In this document: piece by piece, positions 8,175 to 17,792 of the stretch | How positions within the stretch are numbered: the stretch's first letter is position 1 | Layout: the number at the start of each line of letters is the position of its first letter | DNA from: Synechococcales cyanobacterium bin2.concoct.b11b12b14.033 | GTDB taxonomy: Bacteria > Cyanobacteriota > Vampirovibrionia > Caenarcaniphilales > Caenarcanaceae | Assembly (NCBI GenBank): GCA_013298875.1 | Contig: JAAFJH010000004.1 | Span: forward strand, 1 to 54,692 | DNA length: 54,692 nt | Direction: 5' to 3' | Translations under genes and position numbers: made by a program | The notes under the pieces: generated by a model | Seen by the model: only the letters and a program-made list of their open reading frames with translations | What the model was told of the DNA's origin: nothing | Database searches by the model: none

Positions 8175-8924
8175 ATGTCTTTTTATCTAAGCTTACTTTG
8201 TGCATTTAGTTGGGAACTTGCGATTATTGGCCTCATTATTTTAGCTTACCGTTTTACCGAGGCCATCACGAAAGCGCCATTGCTGGATATTATTTTTAGC
8301 TTATTAACTTGGATTCCTTGGACTGTATTTGGTATATTATGGGGTTGGGCTGGTTTTGGTATTTGTCTTTTAGGACAGTTTTTGGGAATGCAGGTTTTTT
8401 GTATAGTGCATGAACTAGCCAACCCACACGCCAAGATTAAGATTAGGCATTCATTAGATAAAATTGTAGGAGTAGTTAGAAATCACTTAGGGCTTTGGCT
8501 GACTATTCCAGCTTTACCAATTTTTCTGAGTATTCGTGTAGGGCAATTAATTTTCTATCCTGGTCTAGTAGCAGTTTTACGATTCCCTAAATACAATCAG
8601 GCTGAATGGATTAATGTTTCTAGACAAAAGTTTGAAGGTTTAGTTGGACATGATTTGATTTGGTGTTTATATTGCGACTGGATGACTGGAGTTTATTCTT
8701 TAGGAGCAGAAATGCTACGCAATGTTGAATCTTTTTGGTGTCCAATTCGCTTTTATAATAATAAAAAATGTGAAAACTGCAAGATGGATTTTCCTGATTT
8801 AATTGATAAATGGGTTAAGCCAGAAGGCTCAATGAAAGATGTTACTAATGCCCTCGAAAAACATTATCCGCCTAAATCTCAAAACCCAAGAAGCTGGTGG
8901 GGACATCCTGACAGAAAAGAGTAG
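8175..8924 (+). CDS. Membrane protein with conserved Cys-rich region, unknown function
   Basis: The ORF track starts at a TTG (8157). I prefer the ATG at 8175, giving 249 aa. The first half has about four hydrophobic segments (for example IIGLIILAY, TVFGILWGWAGFGICLLG, LTIPALPIFLSI). The second half looks cytosolic or peripheral and holds a striking aromatic and Cys block, HDLIWCLYCDWMTG, then FWCPIRFY and KKCENCKMDFP. The CxxC, single C and CxxC layout suggests a bound metal (zinc, iron-sulfur or haem), but I cannot assign the family. The strong sequence character suggests a conserved gene rather than chance. There is no obvious operon partner. Confidence 0.75.
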   Translation: MSFYLSLLCAFSWELAIIGLIILAYRFTEAITKAPLLDIIFSLLTWIPWTVFGILWGWAGFGICLLGQFLGMQVFCIVHELANPHAKIKIRHSLDKIVGVVRNHLGLWLTIPALPIFLSIRVGQLIFYPGLVAVLRFPKYNQAEWINVSRQKFEGLVGHDLIWCLYCDWMTGVYSLGAEMLRNVESFWCPIRFYNNKKCENCKMDFPDLIDKWVKPEGSMKDVTNALEKHYPPKSQNPRSWWGHPDRKE

Positions 8925-8973
8925 TATTTTATTATGAATATAATACAAATTATTTTTAAGCAAATTATGAATT

Positions 8974-9528
8974 ATGAATATAGAAACAAAAGATTGGCTT
9001 AGTATTATTCCTATTATTGCTTCGGCTTTTTTTGCACTAGTTGTAAATGATCTAGTTCACCAGCTAAAAGAAAAAAGAGAATTAATAAATAAAAAGAAAA
9101 GATTAAGACGTAATACTGTGAAAGAAATTGAGTTTAACCTTTCTATTCTAGATGATTTAGAAAATCAACACAAAGAGCTTGAAGAATATTTTATCATCGG
9201 CTCTTGGAAGAATTGCTTTCAACATTTTAAGTTTACCAGAGTGCTTTTTATTTCTTTTAATGAAGTTCTAAAAGAAGGATTTTTATATGAGTTTTTGAAT
9301 GAGAAGGAAGATATTCTAAAGTATGATGCTTTAATCAGTTCTTATAGTTCACTAATGGGAGAATGGTGTAATAGTGAGGTTGAAAGATATAAAAAATTAC
9401 TCATTGAAAATCCTAATAATCAAGAAATAAAACAAGAAGCTTGGGAAGCTTTAAAATATAGGTTAGCGGAAATAAGAAAACACAAAGTTTATTTCAAAGA
9501 TTTAAAAAGTAAGTTAGAGAGGTTTTAA
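8974..9528 (+). CDS. Small membrane-anchored coiled-coil protein beside a toxin-antitoxin pair
   Basis: The 184-aa protein has one membrane segment near the N-terminus (about residues 8-28, IIPIIASAFFALVV). A Lys/Glu-rich helical stretch likely to form coiled coil follows (KEKRELINKKKRLRRNTVKEIE). No family was recognised. The stop codon lies 1 bp before the ATG of the antitoxin-like gene, and the ribosome site for that gene (AGAGAGG) is inside this ORF, so the three genes are almost surely co-transcribed. A role as a third component of the toxin-antitoxin unit, or simply a passenger, cannot be decided. An overlapping out-of-frame ATG at 8967 was ignored. Confidence 0.75.
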   Translation: MNIETKDWLSIIPIIASAFFALVVNDLVHQLKEKRELINKKKRLRRNTVKEIEFNLSILDDLENQHKELEEYFIIGSWKNCFQHFKFTRVLFISFNEVLKEGFLYEFLNEKEDILKYDALISSYSSLMGEWCNSEVERYKKLLIENPNNQEIKQEAWEALKYRLAEIRKHKVYFKDLKSKLERF

Positions 9529-9529
9529 A

Positions 9530-9751
9530 ATGAATAAAGATCAAGCACAAGTAGAGATTTTCAATATTGCCTTTAACTCTCTGCCGGGAGAAGCGAGAGA
9601 TACTTTATTTATTGAACTTGCTAAAAATTACTCTGAAGAAGACTTAGAAGATTTAATTGATAGAGTAATTATTTCTCTGCGGAAGAATGATTCTACCAGT
9701 TCGCTAAAAGATTCTTTGGAGCAGAGAGGTTTTAGTTTGAATGACATATGA
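9530..9751 (+). CDS. Antitoxin-like protein of a RelE-type toxin-antitoxin system
   Basis: This 73-aa acidic, helical protein is placed directly upstream of a RelE/ParE toxin gene and overlaps it by 11 bp, the usual arrangement for an antitoxin. It has no recognisable DNA-binding motif by eye. The N-terminal part (residues 1-45) may dimerise, and the C-terminal tail may wrap the toxin. It has a good ribosome site, AGAGAGG with 7 nt to ATG. The same AGAGAGGTTTTA stretch also precedes the toxin start. Family assignment rests mostly on gene context. Confidence 0.78.
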   Translation: MNKDQAQVEIFNIAFNSLPGEARDTLFIELAKNYSEEDLEDLIDRVIISLRKNDSTSSLKDSLEQRGFSLNDI

Positions 9752-9998
9752 AGTCAAAATTACAAAAAGAGCAAATAAAGAACTATCAGAGCTTTCTGAC
9801 GAATTAGCAAAAAGAATTTTTAGAGCAATTTATAATCTATCTAATGAGCCAAGACCAAATGGCTGTAAAAAGTTAAAGGCTGCTGAGAATGAATATAGGC
9901 TAAGAATTGGAGATTATAGAATTTTGTATTTAATTGAGGATTCCATTAAAATAGTAGAAGTTTTTAAAGTTGGACACCGAAGGAATATTTATGATTAA
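9741..9998 (+). CDS. RelE/ParE-family toxin
   Basis: The 85-aa protein has the classical RelE/ParE pattern. It starts TYEVKITKRANKELSEL, has a central KKLKAAENEYRLRIGDYRILYLIE, and ends EVFKVGHRRNIYD. The strand pattern and the arginines of the RIGDYRI block and the GHRRNIY tail match RelE-type mRNA endonucleases that cut mRNA in the ribosome A site. ParE-type gyrase inhibitors share the fold, so the exact target is not certain. It overlaps the antitoxin gene by 11 bp, which suggests translational coupling. There is a 82-bp gap to mfd, so the unit sits directly upstream of a housekeeping gene. Confidence 0.92.
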   Translation: MTYEVKITKRANKELSELSDELAKRIFRAIYNLSNEPRPNGCKKLKAAENEYRLRIGDYRILYLIEDSIKIVEVFKVGHRRNIYD

Positions 9999-10080
9999 GC
10001 TTTATTGCCTAAGTATAGTTCTGAAAGTTGTGTATTGTACTTAATAAAAAAATAATGCAAAAATTTATTATAATAATTAA

Positions 10081-13000
10081 ATGCAAAATACAAATCTTTC
10101 ACTTTGGTCATCAGAAGACAAATTTCATGTTCTTTTAAATAGAATAAAGTCTCAAAAGTCTATTCAAACTTGTGGGTTTACGCAAGCTAGCCAAGTCAGT
10201 TTTATTAGTGCTTTAAATAATCAGCTCTCTCAGCCAATTTGTTTTATTAGTTCTAATCATAATAATTTTCATAAGCTCGCTAATCAGATTAAAAGATTAG
10301 GCAATTTTGAAGTTAATATGTTTCCGCAAAGTCAAGTTTCCCCGCTAGAAGGTTTAAGTGAAAGTGAAAATTATTTTGCCCAAATTTCTCAAGTCTTTGC
10401 ACAGTGGTCAAATAATAATACAAAGACCAAAACTAATTTAACTTTATGTCCGCCCAAAGCTTTAAGTCTTTCGGTTTGCCATCCAAACCAGTTTAAAAAT
10501 AACCAAGTTTTAATTAAGCAAAAGCAAAAAGTAAATTCAATTGATTTAGCTAAAAAGCTTGTTGAACTTGGTTATTCACGCACTGATACTGTTTTAGAAA
10601 TTGGACAATTCTCGGTGAGAGGTGAAATTTTCGATATTTTCCCAGTTAATCAAATTAATGATTTGCCAATTCGGCTGAGCTTTTCGGATGATGAAATTGA
10701 AAGCCTAAAGTTTTTTGAGCCTTGGACGCAAAGATCAATTAATTCCAGGGAAATTACTGAATATAATATTTGTGGGCTTTTGCCTTTAAATTTGGCTACT
10801 AGCAATAATTTGGACGGTTTAAAAAATAAATTAAGAGTTTTTGCCAATGAATTAGACGAAGCTCAAAAGTATTTTTGGTTGGCCGATTTAGAAAGTTTTG
10901 AAAAGCAATTTCAGCGTTTTTTGCCTTGGATTCAGGAGAATAATTATTTTTTGCCGCTTGATTATTTTCCGAAAAATGGCTTATTGATTTTAGATGAACC
11001 TCTCTCAATTTATGCACAGCTAGAGCAAGCTTACCAGAGAAATTTACAAGAATTAGAACATAAGCTTGAAAGAAAAGCTTTGCCCGCTTCCCAAAAAGAA
11101 TTATTAACTGAATTCATTGAATTACCGCTTAAAGTGAAAGCTTCTTTAGAAAATTTCCCGCACAAATTAGAATTACATTTGTCTGAAAGCTCCGAAGATA
11201 ATTTTTTAGATTTTAAAACCGAATTAATTCCCCAATTCAGAGCCAATTTAGAAGAAATCGATAAATATATTTTAGAAAATATAAGCTTTCAAAATTCCCA
11301 AAAACAAATTTATTTTTCCACTTCGGTGGAAGGCCAAAAAAACTTAAGCCAAAATTTAGAAAACTTAACAAATTGCGAATTTATTGAACCAATCGGTTTG
11401 GACAGAGGCTTTGCGACTGAAAATAAAATAATTTTTACTGATTATGAATTATTTAATAAAAAAGCCGTTCTGGGAGCTAGCAAAAAACATCAAAGTAAAC
11501 CCGAAGACTTTATTCCACTTGATTTAGATTCAATTAGAGCGGGTGATTTTTTGGTGCATTTAAAACATGGAATTGGCAAATTTTTAAAACTCAAGCTCAT
11601 TGAATTAGACAAGCAAAAAAAAGAATATATAGCCATTGAATATGCCAGCGGAGACTTGCTGAATGTGCCGGTTGAGCAGATGAATTTGCTAACTTTATAC
11701 AAAGGAAATGCAGATGGGCAAAGTGTAAAATTATCGCGTTTGGGTGGGCATGACTGGGATAAAGCCAAAAAACAGGCTCGTGCAGCAGTTGAAGAAATAG
11801 CCGAAGAACTTTTAGAACTTTATGCCAAACGCTCATTGGAAGCTGGAATTAATTTTGGGCAAGATACTCCGTGGCAACAAGAATTGGAAGATAGTTTTTC
11901 TTACCGTGAAACACCTGACCAGTTAAAAGCCATTAATGAAATTAAAAATGATATGGAATCGGGTTTGGTTATGGATCGCTTATTATGCGGAGATGTTGGC
12001 TTTGGTAAGACGGAAGTAATTATTAGATGTGCTTTTAAAGCAATTATGGCTGGCAAACAGGTGGCTGTTTTGGCTCCGACCACTATTTTAGCACAACAAC
12101 ATTTTAAATCTTTCAGCGAGCGATTTGGGCAATTTCCCGTCAAAATTGAATTGATAACAAGGGCTTTAAGCGGGCAAAATAAAAAAGCCGTCTTTGAAAG
12201 AATTAATCAGGGGCAAGTGGATTTGGTGATTGGGACACATGCTATTTTGGGGAAAGGTTTGGAATTCAAAGATTTAGCCTTAATTGTCATTGATGAGGAG
12301 CAGAAGTTTGGGGTTGGGCATAAAGAAAAATTAAAAGCTTTAAAAGCTAGTGTTTCGGTTTTAACAGTCTCAGCAACACCAATTCCACGAACAATGCATA
12401 TGGCTTTAAGTGGCATTCGGGAAATGTCTTTAATTAGCACTGCTCCCCCAGGCCGCGTTCCGATTAAAACGCAAATTGCTCCAAATAATTTACAATTGGT
12501 ACGGGCCGCTATTATCCGGGAAATTGAAAGAAGCGGACAAATTTTTTATTTGCATAATCGCATTGAGACCATTGAAAATAAAGCCATTGAATTAATGAAA
12601 TTAGTGCCTGAGGCTTCTTTCAGGATTGCACATGGACGAATGAATGAAAAAGATATTTCCGAATCGATGGCCGCTTTTCATAATCATGACTTTGACGTTT
12701 TGTTGGCTACTTCAATTATTGAAAATGGTCTTGATATACCGAATGCCAATACTATGATTATTGAAAATGCTGACAGATTGGGGCTTTCGCAGCTATATCA
12801 ATTAAAAGGTCGAGTTGGTCGCTCTAACGATCCATCTAGGCCAGGTTATGCGCTTTTATTACATGCCCCGCAGGAAAAATTAAATGAACAAGCCAAAGCC
12901 AGATTGGAAGCGATTTCACGTTATAGTCATTTGGGGTCAGGCTATCAGATTGCTTTGAGAGATATGGAAATTAGAGGAATTGGGAATTTATTAGGCTCTC

Positions 13001-13602
13001 AGCAGCACGGGAAAATGGTAAGTATTGGCTTTGAGCTTTATTGTGAAATGTTAAATGAAGCCATTAGCAAGCTAAAAGAGCAATTTGGTTTGCAAAAAAA
13101 TGAAAGTAAAACAAGTACAAAACCGTTTTTAAGCCTTGAGGAAAAGCCAACCTTTGATTTAAAAATTAATGCTTATATTCCAATTGACTGGATTGAAGAC
13201 GATACTTTGAGAATGAAAGAATATCATAGGCTTTCGGAAGTACAAAGTTTATTACAATTACAGGCTCTCAAAGATGAATGGCAGGATCGCTTCGGAAAAA
13301 TACCGACTGTCGTTATTAATTTAATTAAAATTGTAAAATTGCGTATTTTGGCTAGTGACGCGGGAGTTTTTGGTTTAATTCGTCCGATGGGTAATTTTAT
13401 TGAGCTAAATATTAAAGCCAGTAATTTTAATTTTACGCTTTGGAAAAGTCTGCAAGCTCATTTGCCTAAATGGATTACGGATAAACTGGCTTTGCAAGAG
13501 AATAGAAGCGAAAATAAATTTAAAATTCTAATAAAAATAAGTGATTTAAACTCATCTGATGAACAGCTAGAACTTTTGGATGAATTGTTGAGCAGATTGT
13601 AA
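10081..13602 (+). CDS. mfd: Transcription-repair coupling factor Mfd
   Basis: Mfd removes RNA polymerase stalled at DNA damage and recruits the UvrA excision machinery. At 1173 aa it is full length. In order it has the UvrB-homology N-terminus (TQASQVSFISALN..VSPLEGLSES), the RNA-polymerase interaction domain (GDFLVHLKHGIGKF at about residue 480), and the SF2 motor. The motor shows Walker A LCGDVGFGKTEV, DEEQKFGV box, SATPIPRTMHMA, ATSIIENGLDIPNAN and QLKGRVGRS. The C-terminal TRCF domain follows (FDLKINAYIPIDWI). The start ATG at 10081 is preceded by an A/T-rich leader. It is monocistronic as far as visible. Confidence 0.97.
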   Translation: MQNTNLSLWSSEDKFHVLLNRIKSQKSIQTCGFTQASQVSFISALNNQLSQPICFISSNHNNFHKLANQIKRLGNFEVNMFPQSQVSPLEGLSESENYFAQISQVFAQWSNNNTKTKTNLTLCPPKALSLSVCHPNQFKNNQVLIKQKQKVNSIDLAKKLVELGYSRTDTVLEIGQFSVRGEIFDIFPVNQINDLPIRLSFSDDEIESLKFFEPWTQRSINSREITEYNICGLLPLNLATSNNLDGLKNKLRVFANELDEAQKYFWLADLESFEKQFQRFLPWIQENNYFLPLDYFPKNGLLILDEPLSIYAQLEQAYQRNLQELEHKLERKALPASQKELLTEFIELPLKVKASLENFPHKLELHLSESSEDNFLDFKTELIPQFRANLEEIDKYILENISFQNSQKQIYFSTSVEGQKNLSQNLENLTNCEFIEPIGLDRGFATENKIIFTDYELFNKKAVLGASKKHQSKPEDFIPLDLDSIRAGDFLVHLKHGIGKFLKLKLIELDKQKKEYIAIEYASGDLLNVPVEQMNLLTLYKGNADGQSVKLSRLGGHDWDKAKKQARAAVEEIAEELLELYAKRSLEAGINFGQDTPWQQELEDSFSYRETPDQLKAINEIKNDMESGLVMDRLLCGDVGFGKTEVIIRCAFKAIMAGKQVAVLAPTTILAQQHFKSFSERFGQFPVKIELITRALSGQNKKAVFERINQGQVDLVIGTHAILGKGLEFKDLALIVIDEEQKFGVGHKEKLKALKASVSVLTVSATPIPRTMHMALSGIREMSLISTAPPGRVPIKTQIAPNNLQLVRAAIIREIERSGQIFYLHNRIETIENKAIELMKLVPEASFRIAHGRMNEKDISESMAAFHNHDFDVLLATSIIENGLDIPNANTMIIENADRLGLSQLYQLKGRVGRSNDPSRPGYALLLHAPQEKLNEQAKARLEAISRYSHLGSGYQIALRDMEIRGIGNLLGSQQHGKMVSIGFELYCEMLNEAISKLKEQFGLQKNESKTSTKPFLSLEEKPTFDLKINAYIPIDWIEDDTLRMKEYHRLSEVQSLLQLQALKDEWQDRFGKIPTVVINLIKIVKLRILASDAGVFGLIRPMGNFIELNIKASNFNFTLWKSLQAHLPKWITDKLALQENRSENKFKILIKISDLNSSDEQLELLDELLSRL

Positions 13603-13657
13603 AAATGGTAGGGTGGTTTATATAATTGTTAAGTGTTGATAGTGGGTTTAGCAGACA

Positions 13658-14050
13658 ATGGATAACAAAATTACGACATATTCGACACTTTGGAACTTAG
13701 TTGATATCGACGCCAAAGACCATAAATTAAAAGACCTTGCTATTTGGTTTCTAGATGCAATGAATGACTGGCCAACTATGGATCAAGAAAACATTACCGA
13801 TTTTATAAAAGAACTTAAAGAATATTTTGGTTCGCCATTGACAATAGAGAGAATTGAGACTAAAAAGTTTAATGGGGAAAATTCTTGGCAACTTGAAGCA
13901 GGAAAGTCAATAGCGGAACTAATTGCCACTTCAACAAAGTTTTGCAACCAATCAGATTTTGACAAAATAGTTGATAGTTTTCTTAATTACTACAATGACA
14001 AATCTGCAAGCACTTCTGAATCACAGACGGACGCAGATTGTCTGAATTAA
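13658..14050 (+). CDS. Unknown small protein (130 aa) with a repeat-derived tail
   Basis: The family is not recognised. The protein is soluble and acidic, with a helical N-terminal region (DAKDHKLKDLAIWFLDAMNDW) and no signal peptide. The last ~15 codons (SESQTDADCLN) lie in a DNA stretch, ctgaatcacagacggacgc, that resembles the intergenic repeat at about 14641-14660 and leads into the inverted repeat starting at 14033. The natural C-terminus may therefore have been replaced by repeat DNA. It lies between mfd and the HicAB pair, in a region of low gene density. Confidence 0.6.
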   Translation: MDNKITTYSTLWNLVDIDAKDHKLKDLAIWFLDAMNDWPTMDQENITDFIKELKEYFGSPLTIERIETKKFNGENSWQLEAGKSIAELIATSTKFCNQSDFDKIVDSFLNYYNDKSASTSESQTDADCLN

Positions 14051-14187
14051 GATTTTTAGGATTAAATGAATTTTAGGATTTTCCACATTTCGCCAATTTG
14101 CCTTTTGAGTCAAGACTTTCAATTCATCAATAAATAATATTTTACAAATCCTGTTAATCTTTGAATCCTGTAAATCGTGTTCAGACG
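14033..14187. repeat. Long imperfect inverted repeat of the ttaggatt/aatcctg type
   Basis: The arm at 14033-14077 (gtctgaattaagattttta…) matches the reverse complement of 14145-14187 (…gtaaatcgtgttcagac) over most of about 43 bases. About 68 bp separate the arms. The arms are degenerate runs of taggatt/aatcctgt units. Such elements are common in intergenic DNA of various bacteria, but I cannot name this one. The left arm overlaps the end of the ORF 13658-14050, and the right arm abuts the hicA stop codon. Confidence 0.65.
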
Positions 14188-14188
14188 A

Positions 14189-14371
14189 TTAATTGAAAAT
14201 TTGTAATTGCTTTAAAATTAATTTGTACAATGAATCTGAAATTTCTTTATGTCTTGGAATGGGAGCTGATTTATTTGTCTGAGGATTATAATAAATATCA
14301 TGATTTCCACCATTACGTTTTAAAAGGCATCCTAAGCGTTCAAGATTTTTTACAATTTCTTGCCTTTTCAT
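14189..14371 (-). CDS. hicA: HicA-family mRNA interferase toxin
   Basis: This 60-aa protein has the full HicA pattern: KNLERLGCLLKRNGGNHDIYYNP with the catalytic His in GGNHDIY, then PIPRHKEISDSLYKLILKQL. HicA uses a double-stranded-RNA-binding fold to cleave mRNA. Its start overlaps the end of the preceding hicB gene by 4 bp (ATGA), which implies translational coupling. Here the antitoxin gene is first, the less common of the two known orders. The stop codon abuts an inverted repeat. Confidence 0.92.
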   Translation of the reverse strand: MKRQEIVKNLERLGCLLKRNGGNHDIYYNPQTNKSAPIPRHKEISDSLYKLILKQLQIFN

Positions 14372-14571
14372 ATTTCAAGCTCTAATTCTCTGATTTTTAA
14401 GTCTTTTATTAATTCCTTGTCTTCTGATAACATAAGAGTAAAAGCCTCTGCCAAGTTTACTTCAAGCTCTTCTAATGTTTGACCTTGGCTAAATACTCCA
14501 TCTATTTCATTTAACTGACCCACTAGCCAATTACCATCTTGCCAATACTTATAAGTAAACTTTTTAAACAT
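14368..14571 (-). CDS. hicB: HicB-family antitoxin
   Basis: The 67-aa protein is the partial RNase-H-fold domain of HicB: DGNWLVGQLNEIDGVFSQGQTLEELEVNLAEAFTLML. This domain binds and neutralises HicA. It lacks the C-terminal DNA-binding helix-turn-helix or ribbon-helix-helix found in longer HicB proteins, so autoregulation may be absent or use another route. It is the first gene of the pair on the minus strand, and its stop overlaps the hicA start. Assignment is well supported by both motif and context. Confidence 0.88.
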   Translation of the reverse strand: MFKKFTYKYWQDGNWLVGQLNEIDGVFSQGQTLEELEVNLAEAFTLMLSEDKELIKDLKIRELELEI

Positions 14572-15185
14572 TAAAATTCAATTGATTTTATATTTTTAAT
14601 TACTTAAATTATACCTATTTTTTTCAATTATTATAATTTCCGGCTGAATCACAGATAGACCTAAACTGTCTTGAACTCTGATTACACCGATTAAATGATG
14701 AACTATGATTTTTATTTTTACGGTTTTACTCTAAAGTGCTTAATCATGGTAATCCCTAAATCATTTTAATCAGAGCTCAAGCCGCCAACTTCAATAATTG
14801 CTTCTTTTACTACGCCAATATTTTTAACTTCAAAAGTCAGCATTTTTTTAATAAGTTGTTTTAAAGGACTCAAAGCTAAAGTTTTATATAAAAAAATTAT
14901 AGTCTATTTCTTTTATTCTTTTAGTATTGACTGGAAACGAACTTTAACTTCTCAACTGATTCATCTAAGTATAAATATTTACATATAGAAAGAAAACCCT
15001 TAACATATTAAATTAAAATTTTTTAAAGCAAAAAGCCTGATTGTAAGCTTTCAAATGCTGGGTCTTGACTGAAATTATTTTTCAATAATCTGTATTAATC
15101 ATAGTTACCTAAAAAATATATGAATGTTAGACTAGAAGCAAATGGGTACTTAAACCTATAGTGAACATTTTTTTAGAGGTTGAGC
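14572..15185. other. Gene-free region upstream of clpC with repeat and gene remnants
   Basis: About 600 bp without a convincing gene. Bases 14641-14720 contain ctgaatcacagatagacct and gattacaccgattaaatga, related to the repeat near 14020-14080. On the minus strand, 14766-14907 stays open for about 45 codons (…LKQLIKKMLTFEVKNIG…), which looks like the C-terminal end of a lost gene that I cannot identify. The clpC promoter should lie in the last ~200 bp. No obvious CtsR-type operator was seen. Confidence 0.45.
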
Positions 15186-17792
15186 ATGTTTGAAAGATTC
15201 ACCGAAAAAGCCATAAAAGTAATAATGCTAGCTCAGGAAGAGGCTAGACGCTTGGGGCATAATTTTGTTGGCACTGAACAGATTTTATTAGGTCTTATCG
15301 GTGAAGGCACTGGTATAGCCGCCAAAACGCTGAAACAATTAGGAATTAATTTAAAAGACTCGCGCGTTGAAGTCGAAAAAATTATTGGGCGTGGTTCCGG
15401 TTTTGTGGCAGTTGAAATTCCCTTTACGCCACGTGCTAAAAGAGTATTGGAATTAGCTTGGGATGAAGCAAGGCAATTAGGCCATAATTATATTGGCACT
15501 GAACATCTTTTGCTGGGTTTAATACGTGAAGGAGAAGGCGTTGCCGCGAAAGTATTAGAAAGTCTAAATGTTGATATTGGCCGTATCCGAAGCAATATTT
15601 TGCGTATGCTCAGTGAAAGTGGCACTGTTAGTACTGGAGTTGGTGGTGGAAGTGGTTCATCTTCATCTACTTCTTCCAATAGCCGTTCCAAAACTCCAAC
15701 CCTCGATGAATTCGGCACTAATTTAACTCAATCGGCCACCGAAGGCAAGCTTGACCCTGTTGTCGGACGTGAAACCGAAGTTGAAAGAACTATACAAATT
15801 TTGGGCAGGCGTACTAAAAATAATCCCGTTTTAATTGGAGAACCAGGCGTTGGAAAAACTGCAATTGCTGAAGGCTTGGCTCAAAGAGTTGTAAATGGTG
15901 ATGTACCTGAGTTTCTACTTGATAAAAGAATTATACAGCTTGATATTGGCTTATTAGTGGCTGGAACCAAGTATCGTGGGGAATTTGAAGAAAGATTGAA
16001 AAAAATTATGGACGAAATTCGCTCTTCCAGCAATGTGATTTTGGTAATTGATGAATTACATACTTTAGTTGGAGCTGGAGCCGCTGAAGGAGCCATTGAT
16101 GCCGCCAATATTTTAAAACCTGTTTTAGCTCGTGGTGAATTAAGATGTATTGGAGCCACCACCTTAGAAGAATATCGCAAACATATTGAAAAAGATGCCG
16201 CTTTGGAAAGACGTTTTCAGCCAGTCAATATTGGAGAACCTTCTGTCGATGATACAATCGAAATTTTGCGTGGCTTGCGTGAAAGATATGAACAACACCA
16301 TAATTTAACTATTACCGATGAAGCTTTAAAAGCGGCGGCCACTTTATCTGAACGTTATATTGCTGACCGTTTTTTACCCGACAAAGCCATTGACTTAATT
16401 GATGAAGCTAGTTCATTTGTCAGACTAAAAATTATTAGCTTGCCGGCAGAAGGTAAAGAACTTGAAAAAGAATTAGGACGTGCCAGACGAGAAAAAGAAC
16501 AATCCGTTAGAGATCAAAATTTTGAAAAAGCTGCCAGCTTAAGAGACACGGAAAGCGACTTAATGTCCAAATTGGATGAAATGCGCAAAGAATTGCGCGA
16601 ACAAGCCTCGAAAGAAGGTATGGCTTTGGTAGTTACTGAACAGGATATTGCTACTGTTGTGAGCCGTTGGACAAATATACCAGTGGGAGAGCTAACTGAA
16701 GGCGAATCAGCTAAATTACAGCATATGGAAGAAACTTTGCATCAGCGAGTTATTGGACAAGATTTGGCGGTTAAGGCTGTTAGTAGGGCTATTAGAAGGG
16801 CGCGGGTTGGCTTAAAAAATCCTAATCGTCCAATTGGTAATTTTATATTTGCTGGCCCTACGGGTGTTGGAAAAACTGAATTAGCTAAGTCTTTGGCAAC
16901 TTTTTTCTTTGGCTCAGAAGAAGCCATTATCAGAGTTGATATGAGTGAATTCATGGAAAGGCATACTACTAGCCGTCTGGTAGGTTCTCCTCCGGGTTAT
17001 GTGGGTTATGGTGAAGGCGGTGAGCTAACAGAAAGAGTAAGAAGAAGACCTTATTCGGTTGTTTTATTTGATGAAATTGAAAAAGCCCATCCAGAAGTCT
17101 TTAATATTTTATTACAAGTTTTAGATGATGGCCGTCTTACTGATTCAAGAGGTAGAGTAATTAGTTTTAAAAATACCATTATTATCATGACCACCAATGT
17201 GGGAGCTAGATCAATTGAAAATGATAAGCCAATTGGTTTTGCTGCGGAAGACTCTTCGGATGTGGAGCATCGTTATAAGCGTATGCAAGGCAAATTAATG
17301 GAAGAAATGAAGCGTACTTTTAGGCCAGAATTTTTGAATAGAGTAGATGAAATTATTATTTTCCACCGCCTCAATCAAGAACATTTAGCAAAAGTATTTG
17401 ACTTAATGGTTGCTAATTTAGTTAAAAGATTAGAAGTTAAAGAATTAGGCTTTGAAATTTCGCCCGAAGCTAAAGACTTTTTATGCCTTGAATCTCAGCG
17501 AAATGATAGACCGGGAATTGGTATAAAAATAGAAGGTGGGGATATGATTTCCCGAGATGGAGCTAGGCCTTTACTCAGAGTTATTCAGAGGGAACTTGAA
17601 AATGTTTTGGCCGAAAAAATACTTAGTAAAGAATTTGTCGAAACGGATATTATAAAAGTCTCTTTTGATGAAGAAGGTAAAAAGCTAGTTTTTGGAAAAT
17701 CAGATAAAAAGTTAGACCCGAAGCCTAAGGAAAAATCTTCCAGCTTGAAAGCTCACCCTGAAGAACATAGCCCCGAACTGTCTAAACACTAA
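15186..17792 (+). CDS. clpC: ATP-dependent Clp protease ATPase subunit ClpC
   Basis: ClpC is the AAA+ unfoldase that feeds substrates to ClpP. The ORF track begins at TTG 15180, but AGAGG at 15175-15179 sits 6 nt before the ATG at 15186, giving [10 protein letters not shown], the usual ClpC start. Domains in order: two N-terminal Clp_N repeats (residues 1-145), AAA-1 with [10 protein letters not shown] and VIDELHTL, a middle coiled-coil domain with a UVR motif ([13 protein letters not shown]), and AAA-2 with [10 protein letters not shown] and [14 protein letters not shown]. There is also a C-terminal domain. The total of 868 aa is longer than usual because of a Lys/Ser/Pro-rich tail. The sequence is very close to cyanobacterial ClpC. 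Confidence 0.97.
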   Translation: MFERFTEKAIKVIMLAQEEARRLGHNFVGTEQILLGLIGEGTGIAAKTLKQLGINLKDSRVEVEKIIGRGSGFVAVEIPFTPRAKRVLELAWDEARQLGHNYIGTEHLLLGLIREGEGVAAKVLESLNVDIGRIRSNILRMLSESGTVSTGVGGGSGSSSSTSSNSRSKTPTLDEFGTNLTQSATEGKLDPVVGRETEVERTIQILGRRTKNNPVLIGEPGVGKTAIAEGLAQRVVNGDVPEFLLDKRIIQLDIGLLVAGTKYRGEFEERLKKIMDEIRSSSNVILVIDELHTLVGAGAAEGAIDAANILKPVLARGELRCIGATTLEEYRKHIEKDAALERRFQPVNIGEPSVDDTIEILRGLRERYEQHHNLTITDEALKAAATLSERYIADRFLPDKAIDLIDEASSFVRLKIISLPAEGKELEKELGRARREKEQSVRDQNFEKAASLRDTESDLMSKLDEMRKELREQASKEGMALVVTEQDIATVVSRWTNIPVGELTEGESAKLQHMEETLHQRVIGQDLAVKAVSRAIRRARVGLKNPNRPIGNFIFAGPTGVGKTELAKSLATFFFGSEEAIIRVDMSEFMERHTTSRLVGSPPGYVGYGEGGELTERVRRRPYSVVLFDEIEKAHPEVFNILLQVLDDGRLTDSRGRVISFKNTIIIMTTNVGARSIENDKPIGFAAEDSSDVEHRYKRMQGKLMEEMKRTFRPEFLNRVDEIIIFHRLNQEHLAKVFDLMVANLVKRLEVKELGFEISPEAKDFLCLESQRNDRPGIGIKIEGGDMISRDGARPLLRVIQRELENVLAEKILSKEFVETDIIKVSFDEEGKKLVFGKSDKKLDPKPKEKSSSLKAHPEEHSPELSKH

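Noticed and set aside
8967-8990. ATG at 8967 as start of the 184-aa membrane protein
   Set aside because: It is in another reading frame. The frame with the long ORF starts at 8974.
11490-12440. Several minus-strand ORFs inside mfd (for example 11490-11768, 12207-12440)
   Set aside because: Shadows of the mfd coding frame, with no ribosome sites and no recognisable domains.
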